Notes under the pieces: model-generated
What the model saw: only the letters and a program-made list of their open reading frames with translations
Databases searched by the model: none
Told to the model about the DNA's origin: nothing
Source of the DNA: Hymenobacter sp. BT18
GTDB taxonomy: Bacteria; Bacteroidota; Bacteroidia; Cytophagales; Hymenobacteraceae
Assembly: GCF_012273015.1 (NCBI RefSeq)
Contig: NZ_CP050954.1
Coordinates: 558,001-622,000, forward strand
DNA length: 64,000 nucleotides
Reading direction: 5' to 3'
In this document: positions 34,245-41,988 of the stretch, piece by piece
Position numbering within the stretch: position 1 is the stretch's first letter
How the letters are laid out: each line of letters begins with the position of its first letter
Program-made: the position numbers and the translations under genes

Positions 34245-34570
34245 ATAAGGGAGGGGTGGTTTGCTTTGTGGTTTATTCTTGGTTTGCTCAGGAATACCTG
34301 CTCTTCAATCGTTTGCGGCACTGCCAGGGCTAGTATGCCTGATTGTCTCTGGCATAAGGCGGTGAGTGCTTCGGCTTACCTGCTTTCCGCCCTACTCATC
34401 CCGGACCAGAGAAAAGCTCGATTTTCAGTTTGCTAAAACGTATTTGCAAGCTAATATGGCGGTTTTTTTCGACACGCCAACTTTGCTAAAGATTTTACTG
34501 AATATCGTTTAAGAGCTATACCTGCTGCCTTTGGGTGCTCTGCGCTACTCAGTGGCCCCTGCCGGTGACC

Positions 34571-34665
34571 AGCTCGTATCAGCTGAAAAAGCCCTTTTAG
34601 CGGCTGTTACGAGCTTTTGGCGGGAATTTCAGCCTCGCCAAGCCGACTCAAGACGGCGTCGGCTT
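34571..34665. other. Two adjacent stem-loops in the divergent regulatory region
   Basis: Arms 34571-34583 (AGCTCGTATCAGC) and 34603-34615 (GCTGTTACGAGCT) pair at 12 of 13 positions and are followed by TTTT. A second perfect 8-bp stem is AAGCCGAC (34640-34647) with GTCGGCTT (34658-34665). They may insulate the two divergent promoters or belong to a small RNA. Confidence 0.5.
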
Positions 34666-34721
34666 ATCAGCTAATAAATAACGGAATAGCAGGTTTTTGG
34701 AAGAATACTAACCTGCAATCG

Positions 34722-34750
34722 TTTGTAATTGCTAAAACCTTTTAGCTTTG
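34722..34750 (+). promoter_or_regulatory. Mannosidase operon promoter with LacI-type operator
   Basis: TTTG (34722-34725) and a perfect TAGCTTTG (34743-34750) with a 17-bp spacer form a Bacteroidota promoter. The dyad GCTAAAACCTTTTAGC (34731-34746) overlaps spacer and -7 element; GCAATCGTTTG overlaps the -33 element. The 5' leader to the ATG at 34851 is about 95 nt. Confidence 0.7.
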
Positions 34751-34850
34751 CGATTAGAAGGACAGTTCAAGTAATTGGCGTCGGCTGGCCAAGTCCCGTT
34801 GCTTACTGCCGTCTTTTGGTCTACTCGCTGCTACATACCGAGAAACTCCC

Positions 34851-37490
34851 ATGCGCTTTACCCTCCTCACGCGTTCCTTGCTTTCCTTCCAACGTTTAGT
34901 TGCCACCGGGCTGCTGATCTTCATTACCAGCCAGGCCGTAGGCCAGCAGTCCGCCGGCAAAACGACAGCCTCCCTATCTACTGGCTGGCGCTTCCGCCAG
35001 GTTGGTAAAGACAACTGGGCTTCGGCTACCGTGCCAGGCTCGGTACACACCGATCTGCTGGCAACCAAGCAGATTGAAGACCCACTCTACCGCGACAACG
35101 AAACCAAGCTGCAGTGGATTGGCAAAACCGATTGGGAATACGAAACCACGTTCGATGTGACGCCGGCAACGCTGCAGCGCGCCAACCTGGAGCTGGTGTT
35201 TAAAGGCCTCGACACCTACACTGATGTGACGCTCAACGATGCGGTGATTCTGCACACCGATAATATGTTTCGGGAATGGCGGGCCAACGTGAAGTCCCAC
35301 CTGCGGGCCGGCGCCAACCGCCTGCACATCCGCTTCCGCTCCCCGCTCAATGAAGTGGCAGGCCTGCCAGCCAAGTATGGCTACAACCTGTTTGCCATCA
35401 ACGACGAGCAGGCCATGGGGTTTGTGGGCGACAAGGGACCGGTGCTGAGCCCCTACACCCGCAAAGCCCCCTACCACTACGGCTGGGACTGGGGGCCGCG
35501 CTTCGTGGGCGCGGGCGTGTGGCAGCCAGTATACCTCGAAGCCTGGGACGATGCCAAGCTCACGGACTTCCACGTTATTCAGCGCCAGATCAGTGCCCAA
35601 ACCGCCCTGCTGGGCCTGGAAGTAGAGTATGAGGCCGCCTCTTCGGCCGCAGGCCACCAGGCAACGCTGGTGCTGGAAACAACGGGCCCGGACGGCCAGG
35701 CTACCGGGCAGCGTATTGAGCAACCCGTGACCCTGCAGCCCAACCGCCATACCGTAACGGCCGAGCTCAAGCTTGACAACCCCAAGCTGTGGTTTCCGGC
35801 CGGCTATGGGCCGCAGTCGTTGTATTCTTTCCGTGCCCAGCTGGTGCAGAACGGTCAACCGCTGGACGAAGCCAAAACCCGCACCGGCCTGCGCCGCCTG
35901 CAGCTGCGCCGCGAGCATGACCAGTACGGTAAGTCGTTTGAGTTCGTGGTGAACGGCATTCCGGTTTTTGCCAAAGGTGCCAACTGGATTCCGGCCGATA
36001 TTTTCCAGACCCGCGTAACCAACGCCAAGTACCGCCAGCTGCTGCAAGCGGCCAAAGACTGCAACATGAACATGCTGCGGGTGTGGGGCGGTGGCATCTA
36101 CGAAAACCAGTACTTCTATGATACCTGCGATGAAATGGGCATCATGGTGTGGCAGGATTTTCTGTTCGCCTGCTCGTTCTACCCCGGTAATCCGGAGTTT
36201 ATGGACAACGTGCGCGCCGAAGCCACCTACCAGGTAAAGCGCCTGCGCGACCACCCCAGCATTTCGATCTGGGTGGGCAACAACGAAAACGAGGTGGCCT
36301 GGCAGGAATGGGGCATTCCAGAGAAAATGGGCAGCCACAAGCTGGAAGTATGGAGCAACTACCTCAAGCTCTACCGCGACCTGCTGCCCACGGTGCTGAA
36401 AGCCGAAGACCCCAGCCGCCCCTACCTGTCGTCGAGCCCCTCGGCGGAATTTGAGGACATGGCCGGCTCGCAGACCAACGGCGATATGCACTACTGGCAG
36501 GTGTGGGGCGGCACGGCCCCAATTTCCGACTACGAAAAGCAGCTTCCGCGCTTCATGAGCGAGTACGGCTTCCAGTCCTTCCCCGAGCTGCGGTCCGTAA
36601 AAGAATTTACCGTTGCGGCCGACCGCGACATTATGTCGCCGGTGATGCGGCTGCACCAGCGCAGCGTGGTGGGCAACCCGCGCCTGAAGGAGTACCTGCT
36701 GCGGGATTACAAGGAGCCCAAGGATTTTGAATCGTTCCTGTATGTCAGCCAGATCCTACAGGCCCACGCCATCAAGCTGAGCGCCGAGCACCTGCGGCGC
36801 AACCGGCCCCGCACAATGGGCTCGATGTATTGGCAGCTCGAAGACTGCTGGGGCGTGGCCTCCTGGGCTTCCATCGACTATTACGGCCGCTGGAAGGCGC
36901 TGCAGTACTACGCCAAGCGCTTCTACGCCGACGTGCTGGTAAGCCCCCACGAAGAAGGCGACCAAGTACGTTTCTACGTGGTATCAGACAAAACCAGCGC
37001 CATGCCCGGCCAGCTGGAGGTGCGCCTGCTGGATTTCAACGGACGTACGCTGTTCAAGCAAACCCAGAACCTGCAGATCGAGCCGCTCACCAGCAAAGCG
37101 TACCTCGACATTCCCCGCACCAAGCTGCTGGGCAGCCAGGACCCGAAAAAGGTGGTGCTGAGCTGCGAGCTGAAGCAAGCCGGCGGCCCGGTGCTGTCTA
37201 CCAACACGCACTACTTCGCCCTGCCCAAGGACATGGAGCTGCCCCAGCCCACCATAAAGGCTACCTGGAAGCAAAGCAACGACAGCACATTCCGGCTGAC
37301 GCTGCAAAGCAAAACCCTGGCCCGCGAAGTCCACCTGATGCTCACGGAAAAGGACGGCTTTTTTGTCGACAACTACTTCGACCTGCTGCCCGGCGAGAAA
37401 AAGGAGCTGACGTTCAAAAGCAAAGGCCCGATTACACTGGCTGAGCTACGCCGCCAGCTGGCTGTTCGCACCCTGGTTGATGCCTTCTAG
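34851..37490 (+). CDS. GH2 beta-mannosidase
   Basis: An 879-residue exo-acting beta-mannosidase that releases mannose from the non-reducing end of manno-oligosaccharides. A signal peptide is likely (cleavage near VGQQS, residue 36), placing it in the periplasm. The N-terminal sugar-binding fold (about 45-220), immunoglobulin-like domain and TIM barrel follow the GH2 plan. Acid/base Glu479 is in VGNNENEVAW and nucleophile Glu571 in FMSEYGFQSFPE. The WGGGIYE and WQDFLFACSFYP segments are typical of mannosidases rather than galactosidases. First gene of the + strand operon; the GH3 gene starts 35 bp after its stop. Confidence 0.93.
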   Translation: MRFTLLTRSLLSFQRLVATGLLIFITSQAVGQQSAGKTTASLSTGWRFRQVGKDNWASATVPGSVHTDLLATKQIEDPLYRDNETKLQWIGKTDWEYETTFDVTPATLQRANLELVFKGLDTYTDVTLNDAVILHTDNMFREWRANVKSHLRAGANRLHIRFRSPLNEVAGLPAKYGYNLFAINDEQAMGFVGDKGPVLSPYTRKAPYHYGWDWGPRFVGAGVWQPVYLEAWDDAKLTDFHVIQRQISAQTALLGLEVEYEAASSAAGHQATLVLETTGPDGQATGQRIEQPVTLQPNRHTVTAELKLDNPKLWFPAGYGPQSLYSFRAQLVQNGQPLDEAKTRTGLRRLQLRREHDQYGKSFEFVVNGIPVFAKGANWIPADIFQTRVTNAKYRQLLQAAKDCNMNMLRVWGGGIYENQYFYDTCDEMGIMVWQDFLFACSFYPGNPEFMDNVRAEATYQVKRLRDHPSISIWVGNNENEVAWQEWGIPEKMGSHKLEVWSNYLKLYRDLLPTVLKAEDPSRPYLSSSPSAEFEDMAGSQTNGDMHYWQVWGGTAPISDYEKQLPRFMSEYGFQSFPELRSVKEFTVAADRDIMSPVMRLHQRSVVGNPRLKEYLLRDYKEPKDFESFLYVSQILQAHAIKLSAEHLRRNRPRTMGSMYWQLEDCWGVASWASIDYYGRWKALQYYAKRFYADVLVSPHEEGDQVRFYVVSDKTSAMPGQLEVRLLDFNGRTLFKQTQNLQIEPLTSKAYLDIPRTKLLGSQDPKKVVLSCELKQAGGPVLSTNTHYFALPKDMELPQPTIKATWKQSNDSTFRLTLQSKTLAREVHLMLTEKDGFFVDNYFDLLPGEKKELTFKSKGPITLAELRRQLAVRTLVDAF

Positions 37491-37525
37491 AATTGTGCTT
37501 TGCTGCTTGTTAACTGGTTAATCTG

Positions 37526-39943
37526 ATGTCGAACACCCGTTTTTCACCCGTTTCTAAGCGGATGGCTTTGCCCTGGGCTTTGAGTGTGGCTTTGTTGGCC
37601 AGCGCCTGCCAGCGGGCCGGCGTGGCTACGGCGCCCGCCATGGCCATGCCCGCTACCACTACCGCGCCCACTGGGGCGCTACCTGCGCCCCAGTGGAGCC
37701 CACGCGTGCGGGAGCTGCTAAGCAAAATGACGCTGGAAGAAAAAATCGGGCAGATGACCCAGCTCACCAACTCTACCATTAACCACACCGGCGAGCAGAA
37801 GGACGTTACGCTGGACTCGGCCAAGCTCGTGCCTTTCATCCGGGACTACCACGTAGGCTCGTTTTTGAATGGGGAAGCCGTGCCCCCCACCCAGTGGATC
37901 AAGTATCTGTCGGCGCTGCAGCGCATTGCCATGCGCGAGTCGCGCCTGCACATTCCCATCATCTACGGCATCGACCACATGCACGGGGCCAGCTACGTGA
38001 GTGGAGCGGCTATTTTCCCCCACAACCTGAACCTGGGCGCCACCTTCAACCCGGAGTTTGCGCGCCAGACTGCCCGGGCCACGGTGGTCGAGTCGGCGGA
38101 CCTGGGCCATGCCTGGGTGTTTGCGCCGGTGCTGGACCTGGGCGTGAACGTGTACTGGCCCCGGGTGTACGAAACCTACGGCGAAGACCCGCACGTAGCC
38201 TCCATGATGGGCGCGGCTTTTGTCAAAGAGCTGCAGGAAAACAAAGACATTGCTCCTTACAAAGTAGCCGGCTGCGGCAAGCACTTTCTGGGCTACTCCG
38301 ACCCGCGCAACGGCTGGGACCGGACCAACGCCCACATTTCCGAGCAGCGCCTGCAGGAGTTTTTTCGCCCTTCCTTCCAAGCCGCTATCGATGCCGGGCT
38401 GAAGAGTATCATGATCAACTCGGGCGAAATCAACGGCGAGCCGGTGCATTCCTCCAAGGCTATTCTCACGGACCTGCTGCGCCGCCAGATGGGCTTCACC
38501 GGCGTGGCCGTAACCGACTGGCAGGACATTATCCGGCTGGTGACCATTCAGAAAACGGCCTCCAACGAGAAGGAAGCCACTTTCCTGTGCATCGACGCGG
38601 GCGTGGATATGGCCATGACACCCTACAATACCAACTTCTGCCGCTTTGTGAAGGAGCTGGTACAGGAAGGCCGCCTCAGCGAGGAGCGCATCAACCTCTC
38701 GGCCGGCCGGGTGCTGCAGCTGAAGGACGAAATCGGCTTGTTTGACAACCCTATGCCCCGCGCCGACCGCCTTAGCCGCATTGGCGCGCCGGAATTTCAG
38801 CAACAGGCCCTGGATGCCGCCCGCGAGTCAGTGGTGCTGCTACGCAACGAAAAGAAGGTGCTGCCGCTGGCCGCTGGCAAAGTCAGGCGCCTGCTGGTGG
38901 TAGGTCCGTCGGCCAACTCGCGCGCCAACCTCTCCGGGGGCTGGACGCTGGCCTGGCAAGGCAGGGCCGAGGATGCGTATCCGAAAGAGGTGCTGACCAT
39001 TCTGGCGGCATTGAAAAAGGAATTTCCCAATGCCCAGGTAGAAACTGTGCCCTACCAAAGCGCCAGCGGCAAGCTGGGATTACCGAACGTATTGGCCGCC
39101 GCCCGGCGGGCCGATGCCGTCGTGCTGGCCCTTGGGGAGCGGCCGTATGCCGAAGGTATTGGCAACACCAGCGACCTGACGTTGCCCGAGGACCAGCTGC
39201 AACTGGTTCGCACGGCCCAGGCTGCCGGCAAGCCCACGGTGCTGGTCATGATTGGTGGCCGGCCCAACATCATCCGGGCGGTGGCCGAACGTTCGGAAGC
39301 CATTATCTGGGCCGGCCTGCCCGGCTTTGGTGGCGGACAAGCCATTGCGGAGGTTATCAGCGGCAAGGTTAATCCCAGCGGCCGGTTGCCGTTCACGTAT
39401 CCGCAGTTTGCCGGCCACCTCTCCAACTACCACCACGACAACAACGAAAACAGCCTGGAGCTAAGCGACTTTGGGGCGGGCTTCGAGCAGCGCGGCCCCA
39501 AGTACCGGCCCCCCATGCTCACGGAGTTTAGCGAAGGCCTAAGCTATACCACATTTCAGTACAGCAACCTGCAGCTATCCGATACCCTTGTGGGCCACAA
39601 TGGGACGGTGCGCGCCGCCGTGCGCGTCACCAACACGGGCAGCCAGGCGGGCAAGGAAACGGTGCTCTGGTTTCTGACCGACGAGGTAGGCCGAATCACC
39701 CGCCCGGTAAAGCTGCTCAAGCACTTCGAAAAGCCCCTGCTGGCCCCGGGTGAAAGCCGGGAACTTCTTTTCGAAATACAGCCGAAGCAGCACCTGAGCT
39801 ACCCCGGGCCTGACGGACAGCCCCGCCTGGAAGAGGGCTACTTCACGCTGCGGGTGGGCACGCTGGCCAAGCGCTTCCGCTACGCCGCTCCGGCAGGACA
39901 GCACCCAGCAGGGCCGGCCGCTACCGGCTCCGGAAGCCACTAA
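37526..39943 (+). CDS. GH3 beta-glucosidase, BglX-type lipoprotein
   Basis: An 805-residue exo-glycosidase. The signal ends LLASAC, making Cys28 a lipidation site. The GH3 TIM barrel begins near 60 (LSKMTLEEKIGQMTQ), with nucleophile Asp331 in GVAVTDWQDI. The alpha/beta sandwich contains KVRRLLVVGPSANSRANLSGGW, and a C-terminal fibronectin-like domain (about 690-790) ends the protein. It should release glucose from cello- or gluco-manno-oligosaccharides, complementing the mannosidase. The last ~15 residues are Pro/Ala/Gly-rich. It is 40 bp from the MFS gene downstream. Confidence 0.92.
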   Translation: MSNTRFSPVSKRMALPWALSVALLASACQRAGVATAPAMAMPATTTAPTGALPAPQWSPRVRELLSKMTLEEKIGQMTQLTNSTINHTGEQKDVTLDSAKLVPFIRDYHVGSFLNGEAVPPTQWIKYLSALQRIAMRESRLHIPIIYGIDHMHGASYVSGAAIFPHNLNLGATFNPEFARQTARATVVESADLGHAWVFAPVLDLGVNVYWPRVYETYGEDPHVASMMGAAFVKELQENKDIAPYKVAGCGKHFLGYSDPRNGWDRTNAHISEQRLQEFFRPSFQAAIDAGLKSIMINSGEINGEPVHSSKAILTDLLRRQMGFTGVAVTDWQDIIRLVTIQKTASNEKEATFLCIDAGVDMAMTPYNTNFCRFVKELVQEGRLSEERINLSAGRVLQLKDEIGLFDNPMPRADRLSRIGAPEFQQQALDAARESVVLLRNEKKVLPLAAGKVRRLLVVGPSANSRANLSGGWTLAWQGRAEDAYPKEVLTILAALKKEFPNAQVETVPYQSASGKLGLPNVLAAARRADAVVLALGERPYAEGIGNTSDLTLPEDQLQLVRTAQAAGKPTVLVMIGGRPNIIRAVAERSEAIIWAGLPGFGGGQAIAEVISGKVNPSGRLPFTYPQFAGHLSNYHHDNNENSLELSDFGAGFEQRGPKYRPPMLTEFSEGLSYTTFQYSNLQLSDTLVGHNGTVRAAVRVTNTGSQAGKETVLWFLTDEVGRITRPVKLLKHFEKPLLAPGESRELLFEIQPKQHLSYPGPDGQPRLEEGYFTLRVGTLAKRFRYAAPAGQHPAGPAATGSGSH

Positions 39944-39983
39944 ATATGCCGCCAGCCTCCCACCCTTTCTCTTTTCTCTTCTT

Positions 39984-41252
39984 ATGGCTTCTCCCTCCCC
40001 TATCCTGGCCTCCCAGCCCGCCACGGCTGCCCCGGAAACCCGGCCCCGGTATACCTCCGCGCTTAGTGCCGTTACCACGCTGTTTTTTCTGTGGGGCTTC
40101 ATCACCTGCCTCAACGATATTCTGATTCCCTACCTGAAGGCCATTTTCCAGCTGAGCTTTGCGCTTGCCAACCTCATCAACCTGTGCTTTTTCGGGGCGT
40201 ATTTCCTGATGAGTATTCCGGCCGGTAAGCTGGTCGCCCGCGTTGGCTACAAGCGCGGCATGCTGCTGGGCTTCGGCGTAGCGGCGTTGGGGGCCTACCT
40301 GTTTTATCCGGCGGCGGCGCAACGCGTTTACGGCCTGTTTCTGGGGGCACTCTTCGTGCTGGCTTCCGGTATTACCATCCTGCAGGTAGCCGCCAACCCC
40401 TACGTGGCCATTCTGGGGCCGGCGGAGTCTGCCTCCTCCCGGCTTACCCTCACGCAGGCCTTCAACTCCCTGGGCACTTTTCTAGCGCCCTTGCTGGGTA
40501 GTGCCCTTATTCTGAGCCGCCTGCCCAAGCTTGATTCCGGGGTAGATGCCCGCGCCATCGATGTCACGGCGGTACAGGTACCGTACCTGGTTATCGGCAC
40601 GATTCTGCTGCTGATTAGCCTGCTGCTGAGCCGCGTGCACCTGCCCCGCATAGCGTATGCCCCGGCCGATGCCCCCACCGACGCGGCCGAAGCCGCCAGC
40701 GCCTGGAGCTACCGGCACCTGGTGCTGGGCGTAGTGGGCATTTTTGCCTATGTGGGCGCCGAAGTGGCCATCGGCTCCCATATTGTCAATTATCTGGCGT
40801 TGCCGGATGTGATGAACCTCGACGCCGAAACGGCCGGCAGCCGCGTCTCCCTGTACTGGGGAGCGGCGATGATAGGCCGGTTTGCGGGGGCTTACCTGCT
40901 CAACAAGTTTGCGCCAAGCAAGCTGCTGGCTTTCAATGCCTTGGGGGCCATCCTGCTCATCCTGGTTTCCCTTTCCACCTCGGGTGAGGTAGCCATGTGG
41001 AGCCTGCTGGCCGTGGGGCTGATGAACTCCCTGATGTTCTCGACCATTTTCACGCTGGCCGTGGCCGGGCTGGGCCACTTCACGGAACAAGCCTCCGGGT
41101 TGCTGTGCACCGCCATTGTGGGTGGGGCCCTGGTACCGCTACTGTTTGGGTTGGTGGCCGACCACAGCGGCCTGCGCACGGCCCTGCTGCTGCCGGTGCT
41201 GTGCTACGCCTACATTGTGTGGTACGGCCTGCGCGGCAGCCGCCGCGGCTGA
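39984..41252 (+). CDS. FucP/GGP-type sugar:proton symporter (MFS)
   Basis: A 422-residue inner-membrane carrier with 12 predicted helices. FLWGFITCLNDILIPYLK in helix 1, the loop RVGYKRGMLLGF and LQVAANPYVAILGP with LTQAFNSLGT are hallmarks of the fucose/glucose-galactose porter branch. In this operon it probably brings glucose and/or mannose released in the periplasm into the cytoplasm. It is followed by two hairpins before the cupin gene. Confidence 0.92.
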   Translation: MASPSPILASQPATAAPETRPRYTSALSAVTTLFFLWGFITCLNDILIPYLKAIFQLSFALANLINLCFFGAYFLMSIPAGKLVARVGYKRGMLLGFGVAALGAYLFYPAAAQRVYGLFLGALFVLASGITILQVAANPYVAILGPAESASSRLTLTQAFNSLGTFLAPLLGSALILSRLPKLDSGVDARAIDVTAVQVPYLVIGTILLLISLLLSRVHLPRIAYAPADAPTDAAEAASAWSYRHLVLGVVGIFAYVGAEVAIGSHIVNYLALPDVMNLDAETAGSRVSLYWGAAMIGRFAGAYLLNKFAPSKLLAFNALGAILLILVSLSTSGEVAMWSLLAVGLMNSLMFSTIFTLAVAGLGHFTEQASGLLCTAIVGGALVPLLFGLVADHSGLRTALLLPVLCYAYIVWYGLRGSRRG

Positions 41253-41285
41253 GTTTCCTGCCTGCCCATGTGAGATAATAGAATG

Positions 41286-41350
41286 GCCCCGACGGGGCAT
41301 AGCGGCCCGCGCACGGTGCTGGCAGCCCCACGGCAGGGGCCGCCAGCACC
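41286..41350. terminator. Tandem intra-operon hairpins
   Basis: GCCCCGACGGGGC (41286-41298) is a small self-complementary hairpin. A 15-bp stem follows: GGTGCTGGCAGCCCC (41315-41329) with GGGGCCGCCAGCACC (41336-41350), one mismatch. There is no T tract. It lies in the 163-bp gap between the MFS and cupin genes and may stabilise or attenuate the operon transcript. Confidence 0.5.
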
Positions 41351-41415
41351 AAGCCTCATCAGCCCGTGGATCAGTTGCCAACTTCTTCGCTTACGCTTCA
41401 TTCCTTTTACAACCT

Positions 41416-41919
41416 ATGAGTTCCGAGTTAACCAAGCAGCAGCTATTTCAGCAAGTAGAAGCCCGCCTTCAAGCGCAGGGGTTTGGAATTAGCCAGCAGG
41501 ATCAGTCCCGCCCCTGGGGCGGCTTTTTCGTGCTCGACGAAGCCCAGGCCCAGCCCTTCGCGGATGCCTATTTCGAGGGCCTGTCGGCCGACAGCCTGCG
41601 CATCTCCGGCAAGCTGAGCCCCAAGATCCTGCTGGTAGCCCCGCACCAGCGCCTATCGTGGCAATACCACCACCGCCGGGCCGAAATCTGGCGCGTGGTG
41701 CAGGGCACGGTGGGCGTCATCACCAGCCCTACCGATGCGGAGGGAGCGGTAAACACCTACGGGCCAGGCCAAATGATTACGCTGCGGCAGGGCGAACGGC
41801 ACCGCCTGATTGGCTTGGACGGCTGGGGTATTGTGGCTGAAATCTGGCAGCATACCGACGCCCAGCAGCCTTCCGACGAGGACGACATCGTGCGCGTGCA
41901 GGACGATTTCGGCCGCTGA
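41416..41919 (+). CDS. Type II mannose-6-phosphate isomerase-like cupin
   Basis: A 167-residue single-domain cupin. ATG 41416 (MSSELTKQQLF) was chosen because the open frame upstream is Cys/Arg-rich shadow sequence. PWGGFFVLDE, LVAPHQRLSWQYHHRRAEIWRVVQG and YGPGQMITLRQGERHRLIG match the cupin of GDP-mannose pyrophosphorylase/mannose-6-phosphate isomerase (ManC-type C-terminal domain); metal ligands are likely the His pair in QYHHRRAE and the His in ERHRL. In this operon it would convert mannose-6-phosphate to fructose-6-phosphate after the ROK kinase step. The substrate is inferred from context; glucose-6-phosphate isomerase activity is an alternative. Confidence 0.78.
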   Translation: MSSELTKQQLFQQVEARLQAQGFGISQQDQSRPWGGFFVLDEAQAQPFADAYFEGLSADSLRISGKLSPKILLVAPHQRLSWQYHHRRAEIWRVVQGTVGVITSPTDAEGAVNTYGPGQMITLRQGERHRLIGLDGWGIVAEIWQHTDAQQPSDEDDIVRVQDDFGR

Positions 41920-41988
41920 TAGCAGGGCCTCACCAAACAATGCCTCGGCTTTCAGAAAGCTTCTTCATTTCCAAGCAACTATTCTACC

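Larger units (their letters stand above)
34245..34850. promoter_or_regulatory. 606-bp divergent regulatory region between esterase and mannosidase operons
   Basis: No gene is present. Read left to right it holds AATCGTTTGCGG (34307-34318, also found before susC), a LacI-type dyad GCTAAAACGTATTTGC (34432-34447), two stem-loops (34571-34615 and 34640-34665) and the mannosidase promoter (34722-34750). The sequence is clearly AT-richer than the flanking genes. Confidence 0.65.

Noticed and set aside
34974..36656. 560-codon open frame on the - strand
   Set aside because: It is antisense to the GH2 beta-mannosidase, which has catalytic residues and family-wide motifs; the antisense protein has none.
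41116..41415. 100-codon N-terminal extension of the cupin gene
   Set aside because: The extension is Cys/Ala/Arg-rich, overlaps the end of the MFS gene and includes the intergenic hairpins; the cupin starts at ATG 41416.
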